The translations under genes and the position numbers were made by a program. 64,000 nt of DNA from an uncultured Spirochaetales bacterium (GTDB lineage Bacteria > Spirochaetota > Spirochaetia > Sphaerochaetales > Sphaerochaetaceae). Shown one piece after another: positions 16,801 to 25,194 of the stretch (position 1 is its first letter; every line of letters begins with the position of its first letter). A model generated the notes under the pieces. That model saw only the letters and a list, made by a program, of their open reading frames with translations, ran no database searches and was not told the origin of the DNA. The DNA lies in NCBI GenBank assembly GCA_944392695.1, contig CALXXN010000008.1, positions 23,184-87,183 on the forward strand, written 5' to 3'.

Positions 16801-17121
16801 CTCATCGAGCTGGTCATAGGCGTCGACACCAGCGGAGAATTCAATTTGGACGACACCAACGCTCGTGTAGGCGTTCGAACTCATCGAGGAGAAGTTCGGC
16901 AAGGTCGCGAAGTCCTCTTCCATGACGTTTATGATGTCCGTCTCGACCTCTTCGGCACTGGCGCCAGGGTAGACTGTGTATACGATGACGGTCGGCATGT
17001 TGATGCCACTGACGAACTCCACGTTCATACTGCCAAGCGACAGTAGCCCGAAGAGCACCAGGGCTATCAATATCATCGTGATGTAGACGGGGTGCCTGAC
17101 CGCGAAGCGGGTGATCTTCAT
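13885..17121 (-). CDS. RND-family efflux transporter, HAE-1-like inner-membrane pump
   Basis: 1078 residues, close to AcrB/MdtB size (about 1030-1050). It has an N-terminal anchor (FAVRHPVYITMILIALVLFGL), a first periplasmic porter domain (about 35-330), a block of membrane helices (about 335-540), a second porter domain (about 560-860) and final helices. The proton-relay helix reads GMVVALGAIVDGSIVMLEQV, with one Asp where AcrB has two, as in many non-proteobacterial homologues. The start ATG shares one base with the stop of the adaptor gene (TGATG), so the two are coupled. Export of drugs, lipids or other hydrophobic compounds is likely; the substrate cannot be read from sequence. Confidence 0.95.
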   Translation of the reverse strand: MKITRFAVRHPVYITMILIALVLFGLLSLGSMNVEFVSGINMPTVIVYTVYPGASAEEVETDIINVMEEDFATLPNFSSMSSNAYTSVGVVQIEFSAGVDAYDQLDEVRNRIDGLIDDLPAGIQGTPTALVGGTEMLPILSFSVEGGSDLAAVTSYVNDQVVPRITQLDGVSGVEVVGGSEVEIQIKLRTDELAARGISPLQVYQVLSASNSDIPLDTATYQGRNTSLRFDGSYTSLDDIRNLTVGAGVDGTLVRLSDVADVDLVAAEPATTVKNEGKPIILVSVTKRADGNTMEIVSSAKAILDEAEAESNGALHFNIIADDSRTISASLQAVINSGIMGVIVAILVIFLILGNIQATLTIAISMPLSVFFAFIAMRVSGISISLMSISGMVVALGAIVDGSIVMLEQVYKHWQTRKDGRFLYTVNESIYKGADEVGVSILGSAITTIIVFVPIILVDGLGGQIMHDVALTFMYALAASCIVAIVVIPYLLKKLLKEDREVQKPNVITRTMDKVTAAYGKAVSWTLRNRKFIIIISLAILVVTVWAMLQLGITFIPSTDNSEFYVNLYFPSSYTHDQIEAKLDEAEAIIREIVPEMRTAVTTVGQTSGLSFTSTGSNGSIQVLLPPVADRTKDRDVHTIMNEVKAALDGRMTDCEIEVLNGGFDNLVSYVTGGGGYTVTLVGDDVETLYQDAQRIKNQLLADPEVLSVTIDSSYDSWSTVINASNELLSSVGLTSYEAGYTSAILFNGLDCGIYTEPSTGGRHDIRLTSDVAGGAMDEDVLNTLQVATQAGSTVSFASIADLVTENAVSQINHTDRANTISISTAITTEDSSRIQERLDAYLADHPLSEGVTRQTGGMTDLVQETMVPLVGAMAIGFFLVFMVMVFQFERFDQPLIVMLTIPYCFIGVAIGLLSFGSTLNLLSMLGIITLGGTAVNNGIILFDYNNLMVRRKRIEAIMAKEDGVVIDEDSVLTGRLDYDTERKILADAIVESAQNRLKSILMTTLTTMLGVVPMAISTGEGSEIYASLGQAIAGGLFATTLISLFVLPVFYYTLERRKLRKTYGTTRKDAKRKEVVK

Positions 17122-18182
17122 CAGTTATCCTCCAGGATGTTGACGCTCTCACCATCAAGCACATAGGACTGCCCCTCGCAGATGAAGAGCTTGTCCTCGT
17201 AGCCTTCGGGGACGATGAAGCTGCTGTCATTGCCAACCACTCCGGTTCCATCGAGGTAGTGGGCGGTACTGCCTTCCACGTAGTACATCGATCCGTCCGA
17301 CTTGCGCACCGACTGGGGCAGCAGGCTGACATCCTCGTAGTGGGCGTATGTGACATCAACCCTGACATACATGCCAATCGTGAAGATGGAAGGGTCATCA
17401 ATCGAGACCTTCATCGTGAATGTCTTGGTTGCCGGGTCGACGTATGGGGCGATTGATATGAGCGTGGCGTTTGAAGACGCCCCGCCATCGAGTGAGCGGA
17501 CGCTGAAGGAGAGGCTGTCCTTTGCTCCGGTGAAAGTGCTGTACCACTTCTCAGGGACGGAGATCTCCATGACAAGGTCCTCTGTATCTGCGATCACGGC
17601 GAGCGGGGTCTGGCTGTTGGCTATGCTTCCAACACCCTGGTCGGCCATGATGACAGTGCCTGTGATGGGCGCTGTGACATCGGCGTAGGAGAGTTGTAGC
17701 TGTGCGAGTTCGAGCTGGGCCTGGGAGGCCTGCATCTGCGCACTGACAGTGTCTAGCTCCTGCTGGCTGGCCGCTCCGACGGCCTGGAGTTGCACAAGAC
17801 GCTGGTATGAGCTTTCATAAGCATCCAGTGCGGCCTGGGCCTGGGCTACCTGCAACTCGAAGGGTTTCTTGTCGACCTGGGCTATGACCTGGTCCTTGGA
17901 TACCTCCTCCCCGGCTTCGACATTGTATTCGAGTATTGTCCCGCTCACGAATGGGATCACTGGAACCATGCTCTCACTCATGACATATCCAGGGAAGCTG
18001 ACCGACTGGTCAAGGCTGCCTTGCTGGCTGTCAATGACCCGCACGTTCTTCAAAGGTGCGGTATAAGTCGCAACCTGGCGCGTGCTGAAGAAGTACTGGA
18101 GGCCTATGACGGCCGCCACTATGATGACAATGAAGGCGATGTATTTCAGCGCCCTCCTGAAGACACTGCGTTTCTCACTCAT
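17121..18182 (-). CDS. RND periplasmic adaptor (membrane fusion protein)
   Basis: 353 residues with an uncleaved N-terminal membrane segment (ALKYIAFIVIIVAAVIGLQYF). The lipoyl-like half motif EYNVEAGEEVSKDQVIAQVD (about 85-105), an alpha-helical hairpin rich in Gln/Ala (about 110-165), the second half-motif with GTVIMADQGVGSI and a beta-barrel domain follow in the family order. First gene of the adaptor-pump-duct operon. No ribosome-binding site precedes ATG 18182; TATACT lies six bases upstream, so a leaderless message is possible. Confidence 0.93.
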   Translation of the reverse strand: MSEKRSVFRRALKYIAFIVIIVAAVIGLQYFFSTRQVATYTAPLKNVRVIDSQQGSLDQSVSFPGYVMSESMVPVIPFVSGTILEYNVEAGEEVSKDQVIAQVDKKPFELQVAQAQAALDAYESSYQRLVQLQAVGAASQQELDTVSAQMQASQAQLELAQLQLSYADVTAPITGTVIMADQGVGSIANSQTPLAVIADTEDLVMEISVPEKWYSTFTGAKDSLSFSVRSLDGGASSNATLISIAPYVDPATKTFTMKVSIDDPSIFTIGMYVRVDVTYAHYEDVSLLPQSVRKSDGSMYYVEGSTAHYLDGTGVVGNDSSFIVPEGYEDKLFICEGQSYVLDGESVNILEDN

Positions 18183-18188
18183 GTTTGA

Positions 18189-18194
18189 AGTATA
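18189..18194 (-). promoter_or_regulatory. Candidate -10 element of a leaderless efflux-operon transcript
   Basis: TATACT on the minus strand, six bases before ATG 18182. At 17-base spacing the -35 is TACACC (3 of 6 matches). Confidence 0.4.
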
Positions 18195-18463
18195 ATTTCA
18201 CAAGGGCCTGCGGTGTATGGGCAATGTGCTTGGACAAGTGTTCAAAATTAGACAAAAAACAGGCCACTTGTATGATTTGTAAAAAGGGACAGCTTAGGTC
18301 AAAATCGTTCAACCTGCCAGGACCTCATATCATAAGATATTAAATGATAAAGAGTTGATGCGTGAATATGTGATATTGTATGGCTTACATGCCTCAGCTA
18401 TGGCCGGCTTCCTTCCACAAAGCTTCCTGCTTTGGTAAAGTTGGCACATCACTGGAGGGTGGA

Positions 18464-20551
18464 ATGGAAGACGTCAGCTCTTATTTCGGTGCCATGGTGT
18501 TCAACGACGAGGCTATGAGGTTGCGCCTGCCCAAGGATGTCTACAGGCAACTCAAACAGACCGTAGGCGAGGGCAAGGACCTTGATATCGACATCGCGAA
18601 CAGCGTCGCCCATGCGATGAAGACCTGGGCGATGGAGAATGGGGCGACACATTATACACACTGGTTCCAACCAATGACAGGCATCACTGCGGAAAAGCAT
18701 GAGGCCTTCATCAGCCCCCAGGGTGGTGGAAGGGTGATCATGGAGTTCTCGGGCCGGGAGCTGATAAAGGGCGAACCTGATGCCTCATCCTTCCCCTCAG
18801 GTGGCATAAGGGCGACCTTCGAGGCCCGTGGCTACACCGCCTGGGATCCGACGAGTTATGCCTTCATCAAGGATGGCACCCTCTGCATCCCGACAGCTTT
18901 CTGTGCCTATTCAGGCGAGGTCTTGGACAAGAAGACCCCGCTACTGAGGAGCATGGAGGCCTTGAGTGAGCAGGCGGTCCGCATACTCCATCTTTTCGGA
19001 AAGAATGATGTCAGGCGCGTCATGACAACTGTCGGTGCCGAGCAGGAGTACTTCCTCATAGACAAGAAGGATTATGAGAAGAGGCCTGACCTGGTCTTGA
19101 CTGGACGCACCCTTGTCGGAGCCCGTTCCCCCAAGGGACAGGAACTCAACGATCATTATTTCGGTGCCCTCCGTACCCGCGTCGCCGCTTATATGAAGGA
19201 CCTCGACAGGGAGCTGTGGAAGCTTGGCATCTACGCCAAGACCAGCCATAACGAGGTCGCACCATGCCAGCATGAGCTGGCTCCTGTCTTCATCTCAGCC
19301 AATGTCGCAGTCGACCAGAACCAGTTGACGATGGAGCTGATGAAGAAGGTCGCAGAACGCCATGACTTCGCCTGCCTGTTGCATGAGAAACCTTTTGCAG
19401 GCCTGAACGGGTCAGGCAAGCATAACAACTGGTCGATCAGCGCAGAGGGTGGGGTCAACCTCCTCGAGCCTGGGGACAACCCACGTGACAATGCCCAGTT
19501 CCTGCTCTTCCTGGTCGCTGTCATCCGTGCGGTCGATGATTACCAGGACCTCCTGAGGGTCTCAGTTGCCTCCGCAGGTAACGATTACCGCCTTGGAGGT
19601 TACGAAGCCCCTCCTGCGATCATCTCGATCTTCCTTGGTGATGAGCTGACCGAGATCCTCGAGGGCCTTTCCAACGGCGAGGACGTCAGTGGACGCGGCG
19701 AGGCCCAGATGAAGCTTGGTGTCCATGTCCTGCCCCCGATCCCCCGTGACACGACGGACCGCAACCGTACAAGCCCCTTCGCCTTCACAGGAAACAAGTT
19801 CGAGTTCCGCATGCTGGGCTCATCCTTCTCCGTGGCGGATCCGAACACAATACTCAACACAGCGGTTGCCAAGTCTCTCAAGGACTTCTACGAAGAGTTG
19901 AAGGATGCTGATGACTTCGAGAGCGCTGTCCAGGACATCGTCAGGCGCACCTGGCAGGAGCACCGCAGGATCGTCTTCAATGGCAACAACTACGCACCTG
20001 AGTGGGTGAGCGAAGCCACGAGGCGTGGCCTGCTGAACCTCAAGTGCGCACCTGATGCCTATGACAGCTTCCTCTTGCAGAAGAACATCGACCTCTTCGC
20101 AGAGTTCCATATCTTCAACTCGGTGGAGATGCATGCCCGCCATGAGATCCTCCATGAGGAGTACTCCAAGACGGTCAGGATCGAGGCTGTGACACTGGTT
20201 GACATGATGCGCCGCCAGGTCATCCCTGCAGTCTCCGCCTACACCGACAGGCTCTCCAAGGCGGTAGCTGACAAGAGGGCGGCTGTCCCTGGACTTGCCT
20301 GCAAGGCTGAAGTCGGGCTTCTGACATCCTTGAGCGGGGATCTTGATGAGCTCCTTTCCAGGGTCGAGGTGCTTGATGGCATGAACAGCCAGTCCGCCTC
20401 CCTCTCTGGCTCTGAGCTTTCCCATTGGATCCATGACAACATCGTGCCCCAGATGGAGGCGGTCAGGGATGTCTGTGACAGGGCTGAGCTGAAGATGGAC
20501 AAGGAAGCCTGGCCTTACCCGACATACGGGGAGATGCTCTACTACATCTGA
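18464..20551 (+). CDS. glnN: Glutamine synthetase type III
   Basis: 695 residues, the size of GSIII and far larger than GlnA. It condenses glutamate, ammonia and ATP into glutamine. Signatures: the GSIII-specific N-terminus ending ATHYTHWFQPMTG, then FEARGYTAWDP, the catalytic EQEYFLID, NEVAPCQHELAP, FAGLNGSGKHNNWS and NRTSPFAFTGNKFEFRMLGSS. ATG 18464 is preferred over ATG 18380: GGAGGG lies just upstream and the product then aligns with family N-termini, while the 28 extra residues do not. Its 5' region from 18183 is A/T-rich with an imperfect TATCAT/ATGATA repeat around 18340-18360. It is monocistronic, closed by a shared terminator. Confidence 0.95.
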   Translation: MEDVSSYFGAMVFNDEAMRLRLPKDVYRQLKQTVGEGKDLDIDIANSVAHAMKTWAMENGATHYTHWFQPMTGITAEKHEAFISPQGGGRVIMEFSGRELIKGEPDASSFPSGGIRATFEARGYTAWDPTSYAFIKDGTLCIPTAFCAYSGEVLDKKTPLLRSMEALSEQAVRILHLFGKNDVRRVMTTVGAEQEYFLIDKKDYEKRPDLVLTGRTLVGARSPKGQELNDHYFGALRTRVAAYMKDLDRELWKLGIYAKTSHNEVAPCQHELAPVFISANVAVDQNQLTMELMKKVAERHDFACLLHEKPFAGLNGSGKHNNWSISAEGGVNLLEPGDNPRDNAQFLLFLVAVIRAVDDYQDLLRVSVASAGNDYRLGGYEAPPAIISIFLGDELTEILEGLSNGEDVSGRGEAQMKLGVHVLPPIPRDTTDRNRTSPFAFTGNKFEFRMLGSSFSVADPNTILNTAVAKSLKDFYEELKDADDFESAVQDIVRRTWQEHRRIVFNGNNYAPEWVSEATRRGLLNLKCAPDAYDSFLLQKNIDLFAEFHIFNSVEMHARHEILHEEYSKTVRIEAVTLVDMMRRQVIPAVSAYTDRLSKAVADKRAAVPGLACKAEVGLLTSLSGDLDELLSRVEVLDGMNSQSASLSGSELSHWIHDNIVPQMEAVRDVCDRAELKMDKEAWPYPTYGEMLYYI

Positions 20552-20572
20552 TTTCCTCATCTAAATGCAAGA

Positions 20573-20598
20573 AGGCCCCAGTCATCCGGCTGGGGCCT
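20573..20598. terminator. Bidirectional terminator between glnN and the M18 aminopeptidase gene
   Basis: Perfect 9-bp arms AGGCCCCAG (20573-20581) and CTGGGGCCT (20590-20598) with an eight-base loop, placed between convergent genes. Confidence 0.75.
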
Positions 20599-20619
20599 GT
20601 CTTGTAGCAGTTGTTTTCC

Positions 20620-21936
20620 TCAGGCTTCGAGGAAGGTCTTGTAGCAGTTGTAGGCGCTTTCGATGTCAGCGGCCGCCGTGACCTCCCAAGGGCTGTGCAT
20701 CGAGAGGACGGCGACACCGCAGTCGATGACGTCCATGCCCAGGTGGGCGGCGAATTTGGCGATCGTGCCACCACCACCGACATCTACCTTCGACATCTCG
20801 TTCATCTGGTACATGATGCCTTTTTCATCGAGTATACGCCTGAGGTAGGCGATGAACTCAGGGTTCGCATCGCTGGCTCCGCTCTTGCCACGACTGCCTG
20901 TGTACTTCTCGAATGAGACACCACGGCCCATGAAGGATGCGTTCTCCTTGTTGTACAGTCCTGGGTTGAGTGGGTCGTAGGCCGCAGTGACATCGCTTGA
21001 GAGCATGTGCGATGCCTTGAGGCTGCGGCGCAGGGCCAGGGATGAGTAGCAACCGCACTTGTCCATGACCTCGCTGAGCATGTTGGGCAGCAGCTCGCTG
21101 TCCATTCCGCTCATGCCTGTAGACCCGATCTCCTCCTTGTCGACAAGGAGGACGCAGGCCGTGGTCTCTACCTCTGCAGTGGTGTCGAGGATGGCCTGGA
21201 GTGATGAGTAGGCGCAGACCCTGTCATCCTGGCCATAGGCCATGACCATGGAACCATCGAGGCCAAGTGTGCGGGCACGACCGGCGGGTACGACCTCAAG
21301 CTCGGCGGAGAGGAAGTCAGCTTCCTCCATTCCATAGTTGTCTGCAAGGTATTTGAGGACAGTCTTGCGTCCAAGGTCCTTGGCTTCATCACCTTCACCT
21401 GGATTGAGCGCGACGACAAGGTCAAGGTCCTCGCCATCGATGAACTCACTGGCTGTCTTCTTCATCTGCTCCTGGGCGATGTGGGGCAGGATGTCGCTGA
21501 TGCAGAATGAAGGCCCATCCTCATCCTCTCCAAGTGTGATGTCGATCCTGGAACCATCCTTCTTGAAGACGACACCGTGTATGGCCAGAGGGAGCGTGAC
21601 CCACTGGTACTTCTTGATGCCACCATAGTAGTGGGTGTCGAGATAGGTGACGCCCTCCTTCTCGTAAAGGGGCTTCATCTTCAAATCGAGACGGGGTGAG
21701 TCGACATGTGAGGTTATGTAGTTGACCCCTTCCACGATGGGACGGCGTCCGATTATGAAGAAGGCGGCGCTCTTGCCTCCTGTGACGACGTAGGCCTTGT
21801 CGCCTGCCTTCAGGCTGCTGTACTCGCCGATTTCCTTCCAGCCCCTGGCCCTGGCCAGGTCAATGGCGGTGGCGATGCATTCACGTTCCGTCTTCCCCTT
21901 GTCGAGGAAGCTCTTGTATGTATCGATGATGCTCAT
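20620..21936 (-). CDS. M18-family aminopeptidase (aspartyl aminopeptidase type)
   Basis: 438 residues, a cytosolic dizinc exopeptidase. Zinc-binding and catalytic motifs in M18 order: SHVDSPRLD (first His-x-Asp), GYxG-type Asp region LGLDGSMVMAYGQDDRVCAY, DKEEIGSTGMSG with the catalytic Glu pair, SSDVTAAYDP and the last His in LSMHSPWEVTA. The frame is open up to 22560, but this part overlaps the divergent membrane-protein gene. ATG 21936 follows GGAGGA at good distance. It probably trims acidic residues from peptides. Confidence 0.93.
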   Translation of the reverse strand: MSIIDTYKSFLDKGKTERECIATAIDLARARGWKEIGEYSSLKAGDKAYVVTGGKSAAFFIIGRRPIVEGVNYITSHVDSPRLDLKMKPLYEKEGVTYLDTHYYGGIKKYQWVTLPLAIHGVVFKKDGSRIDITLGEDEDGPSFCISDILPHIAQEQMKKTASEFIDGEDLDLVVALNPGEGDEAKDLGRKTVLKYLADNYGMEEADFLSAELEVVPAGRARTLGLDGSMVMAYGQDDRVCAYSSLQAILDTTAEVETTACVLLVDKEEIGSTGMSGMDSELLPNMLSEVMDKCGCYSSLALRRSLKASHMLSSDVTAAYDPLNPGLYNKENASFMGRGVSFEKYTGSRGKSGASDANPEFIAYLRRILDEKGIMYQMNEMSKVDVGGGGTIAKFAAHLGMDVIDCGVAVLSMHSPWEVTAAADIESAYNCYKTFLEA

Positions 21937-21982
21937 TTCATTTTCCTCCGGACGGAAGTGTATCACATATGGGAAAAAGTGT

Positions 21983-22011
21983 TTGGCACACCACGTCTGA
22001 ACAGCTATGAT
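21983..22011 (+). promoter_or_regulatory. Promoter predicting a leaderless mRNA (membrane protein operon)
   Basis: TTGGCA (21983-21988), 17-base spacer, TATGAT (22006-22011), six bases, then ATG 22018. The predicted transcription start falls on or next to the A of the start codon, and no Shine-Dalgarno site exists. Confidence 0.6.
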
Positions 22012-22017
22012 GGACAC

Positions 22018-22914
22018 ATGCCGAAAATAGACCGACGCAGGATCCACCAGGAAAGCCTGAAAACACATATCAAGGAGCATAGGGCCGTATTCCTGGTCTA
22101 CCTCCTCCTCCGTATCGCAGTCGTGCTGATCCTGATCGCACAGATTTCCAATGGGAATTGGGAGAACGTCTATTACTGCCTCCTGTCCTTGGTGCTGATG
22201 ATGCTGCCGACCTTCATAGAGAGCAACTGGCACATCGACATACCCGATACACTGGAAATCATCGTCCTCCTCTTTATCTTCGCAGCTGAGATTCTTGGTG
22301 AGCTCAGCTCCTATTACATCAACTTCCCATTCTGGGACACGATGCTTCATACGATCACCGGCTTCCTTGCAGCGGCGGTAGGTTTCGCTCTTTGTGACAT
22401 CCTCAACCGTAATGAGAATATAAAGTTCTCCCTGTCGCCGATTTTCCTGACCGTCGTCGCCTTCTGCTTCTCCATGACTGTCGCTGTCATGTGGGAGTTC
22501 ATAGAGTTCTCCGCAGACCAGTTGCTTGGGGTCGACATGCAGAAGGATACGGTCATCCATACGATCAACAGCGTGTCACTCGATCCGACAAGGACGAACA
22601 CTGTGATCACAATCGATGGAATCACAGAGGTCAGCTTCCAGGATGGCTCCTCACTGGGCCTTGGTGGCTACCTTGATATAGGACTCATAGACACGATGAA
22701 GGACCTCTTCGTCAACTTCCTCGGTGCCCTTGTCTTCTCTTTCATCGGCTTCTTCTATACGAAGAACCGGGGTGAGGGGCGTTTCGCACGCCTTTTCATC
22801 CCCACTGTGAAATACAAGGAAGCGGCAGAGGCGAAGCGCCTTAAAGAGGAGAGGAAGGCTGAAAAGGCAAGACGGAAGGCCATCGAAGAACAAGGAGGTG
22901 TCCAAGATGCTTAG
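22018..22914 (+). CDS. YjdF/DUF2238-like integral membrane protein
   Basis: 298 residues, with about seven hydrophobic segments (for example VFLVYLLLRIAVVLILIAQI, TLEIIVLLFIFAAEILGEL and FLTVVAFCFSMTVAVMWEF). The segment FWDTMLHTITGFLAAAVGF resembles the core of the YjdF family (DUF2238), whose function is unknown. A basic, coiled-coil-like tail rich in Lys/Arg/Glu/Ala follows the last helix. The start ATG 22018 has no ribosome-binding site. The gene overlaps the following oxidoreductase gene by eight bases, so both are one operon. Confidence 0.72.
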   Translation: MPKIDRRRIHQESLKTHIKEHRAVFLVYLLLRIAVVLILIAQISNGNWENVYYCLLSLVLMMLPTFIESNWHIDIPDTLEIIVLLFIFAAEILGELSSYYINFPFWDTMLHTITGFLAAAVGFALCDILNRNENIKFSLSPIFLTVVAFCFSMTVAVMWEFIEFSADQLLGVDMQKDTVIHTINSVSLDPTRTNTVITIDGITEVSFQDGSSLGLGGYLDIGLIDTMKDLFVNFLGALVFSFIGFFYTKNRGEGRFARLFIPTVKYKEAAEAKRLKEERKAEKARRKAIEEQGGVQDA

Positions 22915-23899
22915 GATTGGAATTGTCGGATGCGGTAATATCGCATCATCGCTCGCTCCTGTCATGCAGGCCCTCAGCCCTGTCATGAGGGTTGAGGCTG
23001 TCGCCGCACGTGACAAGGAGCGTGCCGAGGCCTTCGCTGCACAGCATGGTGTCACCAAGGCCTATGGCTCGTATCAGGAGCTTTATGAGGATGTTGATGT
23101 GGACATGGTCTATGTCGCGACGCCACATTCGCACCATAAGGCGGTCATGCTTGATGCCATAAGCCATGGCAAGCATGTCCTGTGTGAGAAGGCCTTCACT
23201 GTCAATGCTGCAGAGGCCCAGGAGGTCTTCGACCTGGCGAAGGAGAAGGGTGTCTACGTAGCTGAGGCGATCTGGACTCGTTACATGCCATCACGCCAGA
23301 AGATCGTGGATGTCATTGCGTCCGGGCGGATTGGCGAGGTGGTCAGGATCAGTGCCAACCTTGGTTATAAGATCCTCCACAAACCACGTATCGCAGAGCC
23401 ATCCCTCGCAGGAGGGGCCCTTCTTGATGTCGGCATCTATCCATTCAATTTCGCCCTCATGGCGATGGAAGGTGTTGGCATCAGCTCCATCAATGGCGAT
23501 GCGGTCAAGACCGACAAGGGTGTCGACAAACGTAATACGATCACGATCGACTTTGAGAACGGCGCCTCTGCTGTCGTCTTCTCTGACAGTGACACTGTCA
23601 CGGACCGCAAGGGCATCATCTATGGCACTGAAGGCCGCATTGATGTGATCAATGTCAACAACCCCGAAAGGATCGAGCTCTGGTCTGGTGATAGGGATCC
23701 TGTCCTTCTTGAAGCCGAGGACATCACGCACAATGTCAGTGGCTATGAGTACGAGCTCCTCAGCGCGGCTGACTGTATTTCGAAGGGACTCACAGAGGAC
23801 CCCCATATGCCATGGAGTGAGACCTTGCGTGTCCTGCGTTACTTCGACGCACTGCGTGAGCTGTGGGGCATCAAGCTTGCAAGTGAGCTCGAAGGCTGA
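22907..23899 (+). CDS. Gfo/Idh/MocA-family oxidoreductase
   Basis: 330 residues. NAD(P)-dependent dehydrogenase of sugars or cyclitols. The N-terminal Rossmann motif is GIVGCGNIAS (about 4-13); the family motif CEKAF (about 92-96) supplies the conserved Lys; the C-terminal domain has GGALLDVGIYPFNFAL with the conserved Asp/Tyr region (about 168-183). Start ATG 22907 has AAGGAGG eight bases upstream; a GTG nine bases earlier overlaps that site. It closely resembles scyllo-inositol or trans-dihydrobenzenediol dehydrogenase-like members, but the substrate cannot be told. A hairpin follows. Confidence 0.9.
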   Translation: MLRIGIVGCGNIASSLAPVMQALSPVMRVEAVAARDKERAEAFAAQHGVTKAYGSYQELYEDVDVDMVYVATPHSHHKAVMLDAISHGKHVLCEKAFTVNAAEAQEVFDLAKEKGVYVAEAIWTRYMPSRQKIVDVIASGRIGEVVRISANLGYKILHKPRIAEPSLAGGALLDVGIYPFNFALMAMEGVGISSINGDAVKTDKGVDKRNTITIDFENGASAVVFSDSDTVTDRKGIIYGTEGRIDVINVNNPERIELWSGDRDPVLLEAEDITHNVSGYEYELLSAADCISKGLTEDPHMPWSETLRVLRYFDALRELWGIKLASELEG

Positions 23900-23907
23900 A
23901 CACAACG

Positions 23908-23933
23908 GGGCCTCTGCACATCAGCGGAGGCCC
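23908..23933 (+). terminator. Terminator hairpin
   Basis: 10-bp stem (23908-23917 with 23924-23933, one T-G pair), loop ACATCA, no clear T-tract. Confidence 0.6.
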
Positions 23934-24087
23934 TGTGCCCTCTTGGTGGATTGGTGTCTGCCACTAGACAAGCTCTTCATACCAAGAGCTATTGAATCGG
24001 TGCCGATGTCAATGGGAATGTTCATGTGCTGAAAGGCGTGTCATGTGACTGGATATCTGGACATCAGCTATGCTGCGGTTAACGTGT

Positions 24088-25058
24088 TCAATGCATCAGC
24101 GATAAGACGTCCTCCCTGCTCAGCTTGGTGTATTTCATTACCTTCTCAACAGGTTGCTTGTCAGCAAGCATTCCACGTGCGATGTTGTTTGTGGCATCTG
24201 CGACTGCCTTCATGCTTTCTTCTTTGAGCCTGTTTTGCATTTCAGTCTCGTACCGTCTTGTCAGTTCAGCTTCTTTCGTCAAGAATCCGGCTTCTGCCTT
24301 TGCCTCAGCTCTTGCCTCTATCTCTTTCTGGAATTCTGCCATGACTTCACTCATGATGATCCTCCTGCGTCCTTTGGAGAGTGACCCCAAAGTCCTTTCC
24401 AATACCGTCGAATAGAAATTGCCATCAATACGCTGGTGCATGTCTGAGTCCAGATGACCCATGGAGTCGTCACCCCTGTAGGTTCCATTGACAATGATGA
24501 TGCGGATTACGTATTCAGCAGAGTCATCTCCATCATCCCTTCTCACCCTGTAAGCATACAAAGGTTTCTCCTCTCCTGCGAAGTTGGATGTGCAGTAGAA
24601 GATGATGGACTTTTCCTGAGCTGGCTATAGGGCCTTCCTCGCATCACATCCACCGTATCACTTGCCGCCAGGTAGTAGCGTATGCGCATGGTGAGGTCTT
24701 CCTTGTCCGTTGTCTGGATTTCCAGGATGTAATCATCCATCTTCGTTACACCGTAAGCATCATATATGACACCATGCGATAGAGGAATGGACTGCAGGTT
24801 CTTCTGTGCATCCAAGTGGCTGATGTCCTTTGCTTTCATACTCTTACCTGTGATTGCAGAGGTAAGGTAGGCAATGGCCTTCCTGGTCCCTTCCATCACA
24901 CAGTGGAAGGCGATATCGTCGACGAGGCGGAGCTTGCTGATTGTCTCATCGAATATCTGGCTTACATCCTCACGGGCCCGAAAAGCAGATGGCCTCTTCG
25001 TGTACTGGTACTCTTCCTCAGGTTCCAGTACGAATTCATCGTAGTACAAGGTTTCCAT
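24088..25058 (-). pseudogene. Rpn-type PD-(D/E)XK nuclease/transposase family protein, frameshifted
   Basis: Two frames together give one 323-residue protein of the Rpn (recombination-promoting nuclease, PDDEXK family transposase) kind. The N-terminal frame (25058 down) has the nuclease core: ISHLDAQKNLQ..., VIYDAYGVTKMDDYILEIQT (Asp...Glu-x-Gln) and RIRYYLAA. The C-terminal frame (to 24088) continues with FYCTSNFAGEEKPLYAYRV and ends in the family's helical tail with AEFQKEIEARAEAKAEA. They join at the A4 run seen as TTTT at 24611-24614: one extra A restores the frame. No second start or ribosome-binding site supports two separate proteins. Members often occur in many copies; this one looks dead or mis-sequenced. 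Confidence 0.78.
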
Positions 25059-25141
25059 ATACTATCTGTATGCTTGGAGTGCCTGATTTGTTCCAAAACG
25101 GATGACAGGGGCCCATGTTTTTGTCTTGTACCAATTTCCAC

Positions 25142-25175
25142 CAGAAAAAAGACAAGGCCCCGTGATGGGGCCTTG
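25142..25175 (-). terminator. Intrinsic terminator of the acyl-CoA synthetase gene
   Basis: Perfect 9-bp arms CAAGGCCCC (25153-25161) and GGGGCCTTG (25167-25175), followed on the minus strand by TCTTTTTT. Confidence 0.88.
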
Positions 25176-25194
25176 CTCATGCTTTGAGGCGTGT

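Noticed and set aside
18449..18466. Sigma-54 promoter before glnN (TTGGCAC near 18441)
   Set aside because: TTGGCAC is followed by no -12 GC element at the right distance, and it lies at the ribosome-binding site.
20620..22560. N-terminal extension of the M18 aminopeptidase to 22560
   Set aside because: The extra 208 residues overlap the divergent membrane-protein gene and precede a clear SD plus ATG at 21936 that fits the family.
24600..24620. Programmed -1 frameshift in the Rpn-type gene
   Set aside because: The AGG-AAA-AGT context is not a canonical X-XXY-YYZ slippery heptamer and no stimulatory stem or family precedent is evident; a plain deletion is simpler.
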